Notes under the pieces: generated by a model
What the model was told of the DNA's origin: nothing
Databases searched by the model: none
What the model saw: only the letters and a program-made list of their open reading frames with translations
Program-made: the position numbers and the translations under genes
Shown here: positions 33,726-40,818 of the stretch, piece by piece
Layout: each line of letters opens with the position of its first letter
Position numbering within the stretch: position 1 is the first letter of the stretch
Assembly: GCA_947469485.1 (NCBI GenBank)
Contig: CANIPU010000009.1
Coordinates: 1 to 64,000, forward strand
Direction of reading: 5' to 3'
Length of the DNA stretch: 64,000 nt
Origin: Chitinophagaceae bacterium
GTDB lineage: Bacteria > Bacteroidota > Bacteroidia > Chitinophagales > UBA10324

Positions 33726-34522
33726 CAAAAGTAAAAATTGGCTTAAGTCCATGCCCAAACGACACTTTTATTTTTTATGCGCTTTTGCACAACAAAGTAG
33801 ATTGTGAAGGGTATGAATTTGAACCGGTGTTTGAAGATGTTGAATCGTTAAACGAAAAGGCATTTCAAATTGAATTACCAATTACAAAACTTTCATTTCA
33901 TGCATGGTTGTATTTGCAGGATAAATATTCATTACTTGATTCAGGTGCTGCTTTAGGAAATGCTTGCGGTCCATTATTAATTTCAAAAGAACTATTGAGT
34001 AATGAAGATTTAAAAACTTCAACTGTAGCAATTCCAGGTAAGTACACAACTGCTCATTTATTACTGAAATTATTTTACCCTTACATAACAAACAAAAAAG
34101 AAATTATATTCTCTGAAATTGAAAATGCATTATTAAAGGAAGAAGTATCTGCCGGTGTAATTATTCATGAAAACCGTTTTACTTATCTGTCTAAAGGATT
34201 AAAAAAAATATGTGATTTAGGAGAGCGATGGGAAAATGAAACTCACTCACCTATTCCTTTAGGTGGAATTTTTACCAGAGTCACGGAGGGAACTGATTAT
34301 CATTTGGCAATAAACAGAATTATCAAACGAAGCATTGAATATGCTTGGGACAACATGGATGAAGCTATCCAATTCGTTAAATTACATTCTCAGGAAATGA
34401 GTGAAGAAGTAATGAAGAAGCATATTTATCTATATGTAAATAACTATACTGATTCGTTAGGAGATGATGGAAATAAAGCAATTGAAGTTCTTAAAAATAA
34501 GTTTAATACAGTTTTAAGTTAA
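33722..34522 (+). CDS. mqnD: 1,4-dihydroxy-6-naphthoate synthase MqnD
   Basis: MqnD converts cyclic dehypoxanthinyl futalosine to 1,4-dihydroxy-6-naphthoate. The 266-residue protein has the family start KIGLSPCPNDTFIFYALLH and KLSFHAWLYLQDKYSLLDSG, then the GNACGPLLIS loop, VAIPGKYTTAHLLLKL, AGVIIHENRFTYLSKGL and a late LGGIFTRV. It is a periplasmic-binding-like fold used as a cytoplasmic enzyme. The ATG overlaps the mqnB stop (ATGA), so translation is coupled. Menaquinone made this way serves respiration in Bacteroidota. Confidence 0.95.
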   Translation: MTKVKIGLSPCPNDTFIFYALLHNKVDCEGYEFEPVFEDVESLNEKAFQIELPITKLSFHAWLYLQDKYSLLDSGAALGNACGPLLISKELLSNEDLKTSTVAIPGKYTTAHLLLKLFYPYITNKKEIIFSEIENALLKEEVSAGVIIHENRFTYLSKGLKKICDLGERWENETHSPIPLGGIFTRVTEGTDYHLAINRIIKRSIEYAWDNMDEAIQFVKLHSQEMSEEVMKKHIYLYVNNYTDSLGDDGNKAIEVLKNKFNTVLS

Positions 34523-34543
34523 ACAAACAACGCAATAATTCAT

Positions 34544-36943
34544 TCAAGTAAATTTTTGCCGTTTTGCTATTATATAAACAAAAACATAAGATAAAATTAT
34601 TACGGTAAACGCTGATACAGGCATAAGTATCGCAGCTACTAAAGGAGATAATACTCCCTTCACTGCAAATGAAATCCCTACAACATTATATATAAGTGAT
34701 ATAACAAATATCACCTTGATAATCTTTAAGCCTGATCTTGTAAAACGCAAAATTTCCGGTAAACGCTCTACAATTTTTCCGTCCATAATAACATCAGATG
34801 CCGGTGTAAAATGTGTAATTTTATCTGTTATTGAAATTCCTGCATCAGCTTGTTGCAAAGCTCCTGCATCGTTCAGCCCATCACCAGCCATCACAACTTT
34901 TTTACCTTTCTTTTGTAAATATTCAATGAACTTAAGCTTATCAGCAGGAGATTGATTGAATTTCATTTCATCTTGACTATAAAATTCAGACAAGAATTTT
35001 TTGTCGGCATCATTATCACCTGATAACAAGAATAAAGAAAATCTGTTTCTTAATCTGTTCATTAATTCGCTAAGACCTTTCCTATATAATTGTTTAAAAG
35101 AAAAGTATCCATGAACTTCGTTTTCAATTTTAACGAAAACTGTTTGATTGTTAATGAGAATTCTCTTTTCAGCTCCGACAAAAGCCGCAGAACCCAACAT
35201 GACTTTCTTTCCTTCTACAATTCCAGTAATTCCGTTTCCAGGTGTTTCAACAAAGTCGCGCACTTTTTTAACACCAAAATTTTTCAGACTTTCATACATT
35301 GTTCTGCTAAGGGGATGTGAAGATTGATATGTCAGAGATGCAATGATTGATTTCTGATCTGTTGTTAATTCATCTCCAACAAAATTCAAATCTGATTCAT
35401 CCTGCAATGAAAGTGTTCCTGTTTTATCAAATACAATTGAATCGCATTTTGCCAGAGTTTCTATTACAGCACTATTTTTTACATAGAAACCTGTACGACC
35501 AAGAAAACGAACTACATGACCCATTGTAAACGGAACGGTAATAGCCAAAGCACATGGACAAGCAATAATTAAAACTGCAGTTAAAGCCTGAATTGCTGTT
35601 TTTATATTTTGAGGATACCAGTAAACAAAGGATGTAACTGCAATTAATATTATAACTATTGTAAAGTATTTAGAAATAGTATCTGCCAAACGCGAAATAT
35701 TTTCACCTTTCTTTTTTGTGAATGCATCATTGTTCCAAAGTCTTGTGAGATAACTCTGTGAAACAGTTTGAGAAACTTCCAACTCTATTGCAGAGCCCTT
35801 TTGCCTCCCCCCTGCATAAATGGAATCACCTTTCTTTTTCAAAACAGGCAACGATTCTCCTGTAACAAAACTGTAGTCAATTGAAGCGTGCGGACTTAAT
35901 AAAATTGCATCAGCAGGAATTACTTCTTCGCTATGAATAATAATTTTATCTGTAGGTTTTAGCTTGCTTACCGCAATCGAATTAGTACCTTCTTTACCTT
36001 TTAATTGAACTGCCAGCGGGAAGTATGACTTATAATCTCTTTCGAACGAAAGCGTTTCATAGGTTTTATTCTGAAAAAATCTGCCGAGCAATAAAAAGAA
36101 AATTAAACCACACATTGAATCAAAATATCCTGCACCTGTGTGTGTAATGATTTCAAAACTACTACGAGAAAGCATTGCTAATATTCCCAATGCAATAGGT
36201 AAATCAATATTGAAATACTTTTCGCGCAAACCTTTATAGGCATTTACAAAATAATCCTGCGCTCCATAAACTACAACAGGTATAGCGAGAATCAGATTCA
36301 GGTAACCGAATAAACTTTTCCAGACTGAAGACAAATCATTTTCACCTGCAAGATATTCCGGAAACGAAAGCAGCATAATATTTCCAAAAGCAAATCCTGT
36401 TAATCCAATCTGATAAATTAATCGTCTTGATGTAGTCCTTTTTCCCTTGTTTTCAAGAGCATCCATACTTAATTCAGGTTCATAACCCAATCGAACCATT
36501 AATTCAACTACTTCTCTCAAAGAAGTTTCTTGGTGTATGAAATTAATTGTGACTTCCTTTTTAAGAAAATTCACCTCACTTTTCATTACACCTTTATTAA
36601 GAGTATGCAACCGTTCCAATAAATAAATACAACTGCTGCAATGAATTCTGGGAATTGAAAACTGAACAACAGCATTTTTATTGTCCTTAAATCGATATAA
36701 ATGACTGGCAACAGAGTTATCATCTAAAAATGCAAACCGCCCGTTAGAAGAAGCTTTAACTTTAACCCCGGATTTTTCATTTAGAGAATAATATGAACAC
36801 AAATTATTTTCATCCAGTAATTCAAAAACAAGTTTACATCCCTCACAACAAAAATCCTTATCCTTCAAATGTATTGGGTCACCGAAACACTTATCTCCAC
36901 AGTGATAGCAAATTTTTGCTTCTACTTTCTGAACGGGGATCAT
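34544..36943 (-). CDS. ccoI: Heavy-metal P-type ATPase of the CcoI/FixI type
   Basis: The ATG at 36943 is preferred to a TTG at 36967. The 799-residue protein starts with a cysteine-rich metal-binding domain (CYHCG and CCEGC, residues 12-36), then an HMA-like domain with IHCSSC (Cys102, Cys105), eight expected membrane helices, TGES, the ion-path motif CPC (462-464), the phosphorylated Asp506 in FDKTGTLS, and GDGLNDAGAL. This N-terminal arrangement is that of CcoI/FixI, which supplies copper for cbb3-type cytochrome oxidase. No ccoNOPS genes are present here. It is divergent from a Crp/Fnr-type regulator, with a TGAT-N4-ATCA palindrome 45 bases before its start. Confidence 0.86.
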   Translation of the reverse strand: MIPVQKVEAKICYHCGDKCFGDPIHLKDKDFCCEGCKLVFELLDENNLCSYYSLNEKSGVKVKASSNGRFAFLDDNSVASHLYRFKDNKNAVVQFSIPRIHCSSCIYLLERLHTLNKGVMKSEVNFLKKEVTINFIHQETSLREVVELMVRLGYEPELSMDALENKGKRTTSRRLIYQIGLTGFAFGNIMLLSFPEYLAGENDLSSVWKSLFGYLNLILAIPVVVYGAQDYFVNAYKGLREKYFNIDLPIALGILAMLSRSSFEIITHTGAGYFDSMCGLIFFLLLGRFFQNKTYETLSFERDYKSYFPLAVQLKGKEGTNSIAVSKLKPTDKIIIHSEEVIPADAILLSPHASIDYSFVTGESLPVLKKKGDSIYAGGRQKGSAIELEVSQTVSQSYLTRLWNNDAFTKKKGENISRLADTISKYFTIVIILIAVTSFVYWYPQNIKTAIQALTAVLIIACPCALAITVPFTMGHVVRFLGRTGFYVKNSAVIETLAKCDSIVFDKTGTLSLQDESDLNFVGDELTTDQKSIIASLTYQSSHPLSRTMYESLKNFGVKKVRDFVETPGNGITGIVEGKKVMLGSAAFVGAEKRILINNQTVFVKIENEVHGYFSFKQLYRKGLSELMNRLRNRFSLFLLSGDNDADKKFLSEFYSQDEMKFNQSPADKLKFIEYLQKKGKKVVMAGDGLNDAGALQQADAGISITDKITHFTPASDVIMDGKIVERLPEILRFTRSGLKIIKVIFVISLIYNVVGISFAVKGVLSPLVAAILMPVSAFTVIILSYVFVYIIAKRQKFT

Positions 36944-36987
36944 AAAAATACTTTCATCAAAAATCAAAATAAATTATTGCATGATAC

Positions 36988-37001
36988 ATGATTTTTATCA
37001 A
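36988..37001. promoter_or_regulatory. FNR/Crp-like operator ATGAT-TTTT-ATCAA
   Basis: The inverted repeat TGAT-TTTT-ATCA sits in the gap between the copper ATPase and the Crp/Fnr-family regulator. It matches the FNR consensus TTGAT-N4-ATCAA at 9 of 10 fixed positions. The first 13 bases occur again at 38649-38661 before the persulfide dioxygenase gene. Confidence 0.5.
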
Positions 37002-37059
37002 TCAAAACCATAAAAACAAGACTCATATTGCATTTTTAATTCTTATTGCCGATTAATTT

Positions 37060-37089
37060 ATTGTTCAAACAGATTGTCTCTTAATTTTA
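37060..37089 (+). promoter_or_regulatory. Candidate promoter of the Crp/Fnr-family regulator
   Basis: ATTG (37060-37063), an 18-base spacer and TAATTTTA (37082-37089) fit the TTTG-N18-TAnnTTTR pattern with one mismatch in the -33 box. The predicted leader is about 12 bases to the TTG at 37108, which supports that unusual start codon. Confidence 0.48.
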
Positions 37090-37107
37090 CCAATTAATTC
37101 TAATAAT

Positions 37108-37734
37108 TTGATTAATACTCATACAGCTCAACCAAACCTGCAGCTTTCTGCCTCATTCAAAGAAAATCTGGAGAAATACGGATCAATGAAATCATTTAAG
37201 GAAGGCGATGTAATTCTTAACGAAAATTCATATATAAAATCAATTCCTTTTGTAAAGAAAGGGAGTATAAGAGTAATGCGAACAGATGATGAAGGAAGGG
37301 AGATTTTACTTTATTATATAAAAGCAGGAGAAAGCTGCATAATGTCATTTCTGGGCGGTATACATCAAGAAACAAGCAAGGTAAAAGCCATTGCTGAAGA
37401 AGATGTTGAGATCCAGTTTCTTCCGATAGAAAAACTGAATACCCTAATGAGGGAATCATCAGAATGGACCGACTATATATTCCGGCTTTATCATAAAAGA
37501 TTTGAAGAATTGCTGGAAGTAGTGAATGCTATAGCGTTTAAAAAAATGGATGAGCGAATTTTGAATTTTCTGGAAGAAAAGAAAAAGATGAATGGTTCAA
37601 ATGAAATTAATATCACCCATCAGCAATTATCCGAAGAACTGGGAACTGCCAGAGTAGTTGTTTCAAGGTTGTTGAAACAAATGGAGTTAAATGGAACAGT
37701 CAAATTGTTCCGGAATAAAATTTTGCTTGTGTAA
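37108..37734 (+). CDS. Crp/Fnr-family transcriptional regulator
   Basis: The 208-residue protein has the cyclic-nucleotide-like sensor barrel (about 20-120: FKEGDVILNENSYIKSIPFV, EGREILLYYIKAGESCIMSF), the long dimer helix (about 125-150) and a winged helix (THQQLSEELGTARVVVSRLL, about 165-184). It lacks the four cysteines of FNR; its only cysteine is Cys77 in AGESC, a place where a thiol could sense oxidants or persulfide. The cAMP-pocket RxS motif is also absent. A TTG is the only fitting start near a promoter. It heads a run of sulfur-transfer genes and is divergent from the copper ATPase, which suggests it controls one or both. Confidence 0.88.
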   Translation: MINTHTAQPNLQLSASFKENLEKYGSMKSFKEGDVILNENSYIKSIPFVKKGSIRVMRTDDEGREILLYYIKAGESCIMSFLGGIHQETSKVKAIAEEDVEIQFLPIEKLNTLMRESSEWTDYIFRLYHKRFEELLEVVNAIAFKKMDERILNFLEEKKKMNGSNEINITHQQLSEELGTARVVVSRLLKQMELNGTVKLFRNKILLV

Positions 37735-37796
37735 CATTTGTTGCCAACTATTGGTTTTCACTGATTGAAATTTGCAGTACAAAAAAAACAATCATT

Positions 37797-38006
37797 ATGA
37801 AAACAAACATGGGAACCACAGATCGTATCTTGAGATTATTAGTTGCTGTAATCGTTGCAATTCTTTATGCTACAGATCAAATTACAGGAGCAACTGCCGT
37901 AATTCTTTTAATTCTTTCCGGAGTTTTTATTCTCACAAGTTTTATGAGTTTTTGTCCGTTGTATTTGCCTTTTGGAATAAGTACCAAAAAGAACACAGTT
38001 AAATAA
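37797..38006 (+). CDS. DUF2892 (YgaP-type) small membrane protein
   Basis: The 69-residue protein starts MKTNMGTTDRILRLLVAVIV and has two membrane helices (LLVAVIVAILYATDQI and AVILLILSGVFILTSFMSF) followed by CPLYLPFGI, the DUF2892 pattern. In YgaP of enteric bacteria the same helix pair is fused to a rhodanese domain. Here separate rhodanese genes follow directly, so the membrane part and the sulfur-transfer part appear split. It may anchor or interact with the rhodaneses at the inner membrane; this is inference. Overlapping frames in the same region are shadows. Confidence 0.88.
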   Translation: MKTNMGTTDRILRLLVAVIVAILYATDQITGATAVILLILSGVFILTSFMSFCPLYLPFGISTKKNTVK

Positions 38007-38047
38007 TTCAATTAGAATTTCATTTTAAAATTTACATTTTAATTCAA

Positions 38048-38338
38048 ATGAACATAGAAAAAATAAACAATGCCTACATTGTAGATGTCAGAACTCCCGG
38101 AGAATTTTCAATGGGACATGTTACAGGATCAATTAATATTCCGCTTAATGAATTACCGGAAAGAATCGAAGAGCTGAAATCAATGAACGGAAAAATCATT
38201 TTATGTTGTGCCTCCGGAAACCGCAGCGGTCAGGCACATAGATACTTAATTCAAAATGGTTTTAACGAAGTTCATAATGGAGGTTCGTGGTTAGATGTAG
38301 AATATGAATTTATTAACTCAACAAATAATAATAATTAA
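38048..38338 (+). CDS. Single-domain rhodanese-like sulfurtransferase (first of a tandem pair)
   Basis: Rhodaneses carry sulfane sulfur on an active cysteine. The 96-residue protein has YIVDVRTPGEFSMGHVTGSI and the active loop CCASGNRS with Cys54 as the likely persulfide carrier (CxxxxR). It ends NEVHNGGSWLDVEYE. It has no signal peptide. Its stop codon overlaps the start of the second rhodanese (TAATG), so translation is coupled. The two proteins are clearly related (shared DVR, INIPLN, CCASG and EVHNGGSW motifs), so this is a tandem duplication. It sits between the DUF2892 gene and the persulfide dioxygenase. Confidence 0.92.
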   Translation: MNIEKINNAYIVDVRTPGEFSMGHVTGSINIPLNELPERIEELKSMNGKIILCCASGNRSGQAHRYLIQNGFNEVHNGGSWLDVEYEFINSTNNNN

Positions 38339-38652
38339 TGATAGCAACTATTAAAAGCCTGCTTGGTTTTGGCCCAAAAGCTGATTTTGAAAAACTCTTG
38401 AATGAAGGTGCGGTAATTTTAGATGTTCGCACTAAAGCCGAATATTCAGGTGGACATGTAAAAGGCTCGTTGAACATTCCGCTTAATAATCTCTCCGCGA
38501 GTTTATCGAAGTTAAAAAAGGATAAACCAATTATAACCTGTTGCGCATCAGGTATGAGAAGCGCATCTGCAAAAAGCATTTTAAAATCAGAAGGATTTAA
38601 AGAAGTTCACAATGGAGGAAGCTGGATGAACCTTCGGAAATTTTCTAAATGA
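38338..38652 (+). CDS. Single-domain rhodanese-like sulfurtransferase (second of a tandem pair)
   Basis: The 104-residue protein has a short extra N-terminus (MIATIKSLLGFGPKADFEKL) and then the rhodanese core: VILDVRTKAEYSGGHVKGSL, the active loop CCASGMRS with Cys69, and EVHNGGSWMNLRKFSK. It is cytoplasmic, with no signal. It overlaps the previous rhodanese gene by one base and its stop codon lies inside a candidate FNR/Crp-like operator before the persulfide dioxygenase. The pair could pass sulfur between a donor and the dioxygenase fusion downstream. Confidence 0.92.
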   Translation: MIATIKSLLGFGPKADFEKLLNEGAVILDVRTKAEYSGGHVKGSLNIPLNNLSASLSKLKKDKPIITCCASGMRSASAKSILKSEGFKEVHNGGSWMNLRKFSK

Positions 38653-38662
38653 TTTTTATCAG
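38649..38662. promoter_or_regulatory. Second FNR/Crp-like operator ATGAT-TTTT-ATCAG
   Basis: TGAT-TTTT-ATCA again, identical over 13 bases to the site at 36988-37000. It lies 66 bases before the persulfide dioxygenase ATG and overlaps the stop codon of the second rhodanese gene. This supports a shared regulator for the cluster. Confidence 0.47.
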
Positions 38663-38727
38663 AAGAATAGAATTTGCTGAGTTTAATATTTGCACCAAGT
38701 AATTGAAACAACTCAAAAAATAAATTT

Positions 38728-40119
38728 ATGTTCATTAAACAACTCTACACTAATTGCCTTGCCGAAGCTGCTTATTATATTGAATCAAATGGCGAAGCTG
38801 CTGTAATTGACCCCATTCGTGAAACAGCCCCTTACATTCAGTTAGCTGAAGAGCGTGGTGCAAAAATCAAATACATTTTCGAAACACATTTTCATGCTGA
38901 CTTTGTAAGCGGACATATTGATTTAGCAAAAAAGACCGGAGCAAAAATAATTTTCGGTCCCGGAGCCCAGGCGAAGTTTGAAATTTACAATGCTGCTGAT
39001 AACGAAGTATTCCCATTGGGAAAAATTTCAATTCAAGCTATTCATACACCTGGTCACACACCTGAAAGCACGAGCTATCTGCTGCTCGATGAAAACGGAA
39101 ACGAGCATGCACTCTTCAGTGGCGATGCACTTTTTGTTGGCGATGTGGGGCGCCCTGATTTACTGGATGGAGTTATCATTTCGAAAGAAGAGCAATCGAA
39201 TACTTTGTACGACACACTTAACAATAAAATAAAAACACTGCCCGACCATGTTATTGTTTATCCTGGTCATGGGCCAGGTTCTATGTGTGGTAAAAGCATT
39301 GGAAAAGAAACTGAGAGTACAATTGGAAAAGAAAAGCTGACGAACTATGCTCTTCAACCCATGAGCCGCGAAGAGTTTATGCATGTAATTTTAGCTGACC
39401 AGATTCCGGCGCCTAAGTATTTTGTAAAGAATGCAATAATTAACAGGAACGGTTACGAAAATATTGATGAAGTAATGACGCGCAATGGTCGTGCTCTGAG
39501 TGTTGATGAAGTTAAAAAAGAAATTTCAGCAGGTGCCTTAGTTATTGATGCAAGAAAAGCAGATGATTTTGAAAAAGGTTTTATTAAAGGTGCTATTAAC
39601 ATTGGTATGGATGATTCCTTTGCTGTATGGGCTGGGACTTTAATTGATATCAATCAACGAATAATAATTGTTGCTGAGGCAGACAGGGAGAAGGAAGCCA
39701 TTTTAAGGCTTGCAAGAGTGGGAATGGAAAATGTTGCCGGATTTTTAAATGGCGGAATTCAAAGTTGGTTAGCAGCTGGTGAACCGATTGAAAAAATTGA
39801 ATCAATCAACGCTGACGAATTCGCTCATCAATACAAGGAAGGCAGGGGCATTACACTCGATGTGCGCCGTGTGGCTGAATTTAATGCTGGGCATTTGCAC
39901 GAAGCCAACAACATTCCATTGCGCGATTTGGAAAACAGGTTAAATGAATTGAATGATAAGGCCGAATTTTTAATTCATTGCGCCGGGGGGTACCGTTCAA
40001 TGATTGCAGCATCAATAATGAAGAAGCATGGCTTTAACAGGATAATAAATGTGCAAGGTGGGTTTAATAAAATTAAAGAAACCGGATTATCGCTTGAAAA
40101 ATCAATTTTAGTTAGTTGA
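38728..40119 (+). CDS. Persulfide dioxygenase fused to two rhodanese domains
   Basis: The 463-residue protein starts with a metallo-beta-lactamase fold of the persulfide dioxygenase (ETHE1/CstB) kind: THFHADFVSGH (H54, H56, D58, H63), HTPGHTPES (H110), FSGDALFVGDVGRPDL (D133) and YPGHGPGSMCGKS (H181). This oxidises glutathione or protein persulfide to sulfite. A rhodanese domain at about 260-355 has Ala316 where the active Cys should be (VAEADRE), so it cannot carry persulfide. The last domain (362-460) has an intact loop HCAGGYRS (Cys418). CstB-like proteins elsewhere act in sulfide detoxification. A bidirectional terminator follows. Confidence 0.92.
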   Translation: MFIKQLYTNCLAEAAYYIESNGEAAVIDPIRETAPYIQLAEERGAKIKYIFETHFHADFVSGHIDLAKKTGAKIIFGPGAQAKFEIYNAADNEVFPLGKISIQAIHTPGHTPESTSYLLLDENGNEHALFSGDALFVGDVGRPDLLDGVIISKEEQSNTLYDTLNNKIKTLPDHVIVYPGHGPGSMCGKSIGKETESTIGKEKLTNYALQPMSREEFMHVILADQIPAPKYFVKNAIINRNGYENIDEVMTRNGRALSVDEVKKEISAGALVIDARKADDFEKGFIKGAINIGMDDSFAVWAGTLIDINQRIIIVAEADREKEAILRLARVGMENVAGFLNGGIQSWLAAGEPIEKIESINADEFAHQYKEGRGITLDVRRVAEFNAGHLHEANNIPLRDLENRLNELNDKAEFLIHCAGGYRSMIAASIMKKHGFNRIINVQGGFNKIKETGLSLEKSILVS

Positions 40120-40138
40120 TATTTAGTATTAGGAAATA

Positions 40139-40174
40139 AAAAAAGCCACTCTCGGATTGAGAGCGGCTTTTTTT
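40139..40174. terminator. Bidirectional terminator
   Basis: AAAGCCACTCTC and GAGAGCGGCTTT arms (one mismatch) around loop GGATT, flanked by an A-tract and a T-tract. It ends the sulfur cluster on plus and miaE on minus. Confidence 0.85.
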
Positions 40175-40197
40175 ATTTCCTGATTGAAGAAATTTTT

Positions 40198-40779
40198 CTA
40201 ATGCATTCTATCCCCTCTTACTTCCAATCCTGCAATAATATTTTTTTCAATTTCCAAAAACTCATTCCAGCGCACTTTTACTTTTTCATCCGGAAAATAT
40301 TTTTTTGCCAGTGAAATAAATAACCGGTAATGCCCTGCTTCCGATTCCATAAAGCCGCGATAGAAGGCGCGCATTGTTTCATCTTCCAAACCTTCGCTTA
40401 ATAATTTAAACCGCTCGCAACTTCGAGCTTCAATTAACGCGCTAATTAAAAGCTTGTCGAGCATTCGTTCTTCGGGCGAAATGTTTTTTCGTTCGTTTTG
40501 AAAAAGCTGATTCACATATTCATCTTTCCTCTGTTTGCCTAATTTCAGATTTCTCTTTTTCAATTCAGCTAAAACCTGCCTGAAATGCCCCCACTCCTCA
40601 GTTACAATTGGTGCAAGTTCCTCAACCAATTCCACTCTCTCCGGATATGATTGAATTAAACTGATACATGTACTTGATGCCTTTTGTTCGCAATAGGCAT
40701 GGTCAGTTAATACTTCTTCTAAACTTTTTTCAGCAAGGTTTACCCAGCGTGGGTCAGTCGGTAATTTCAGTCCAAGCAT
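40198..40779 (-). CDS. miaE: tRNA-(ms2io6A37) hydroxylase MiaE
   Basis: MiaE is a diiron monooxygenase that hydroxylates the isopentenyl group of ms2i6A37 in tRNA. The 193-residue protein starts MLGLKLPTDPRWVNLAEKSL and has the ferritin-like diiron ligands spread over four helices: DHAYCEQKA, VTEEWGHFRQVL, ALIEARSCERFKLL and FMESEAGHYRLFISL. This is the full MiaE pattern. The gene stands alone between terminators and tamL; miaA and miaB are not in the window. Confidence 0.92.
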   Translation of the reverse strand: MLGLKLPTDPRWVNLAEKSLEEVLTDHAYCEQKASSTCISLIQSYPERVELVEELAPIVTEEWGHFRQVLAELKKRNLKLGKQRKDEYVNQLFQNERKNISPEERMLDKLLISALIEARSCERFKLLSEGLEDETMRAFYRGFMESEAGHYRLFISLAKKYFPDEKVKVRWNEFLEIEKNIIAGLEVRGDRMH

Positions 40780-40818
40780 TTTATTTAATTAAAATTGAAA
40801 AAAATAAATTTGAAAATG

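Noticed and set aside
37756-37770. TTTCA-N5-TGAAA repeat before the DUF2892 gene, considered as a third operator copy
   Set aside because: Half-sites and spacing differ from TGAT-N4-ATCA; in AT-rich DNA such short repeats are expected by chance.
37772-38002. 76-residue frame overlapping the DUF2892 gene
   Set aside because: It is the +1 shadow of the real gene, rich in Asn, Tyr, Ser and Cys with no helix pattern.
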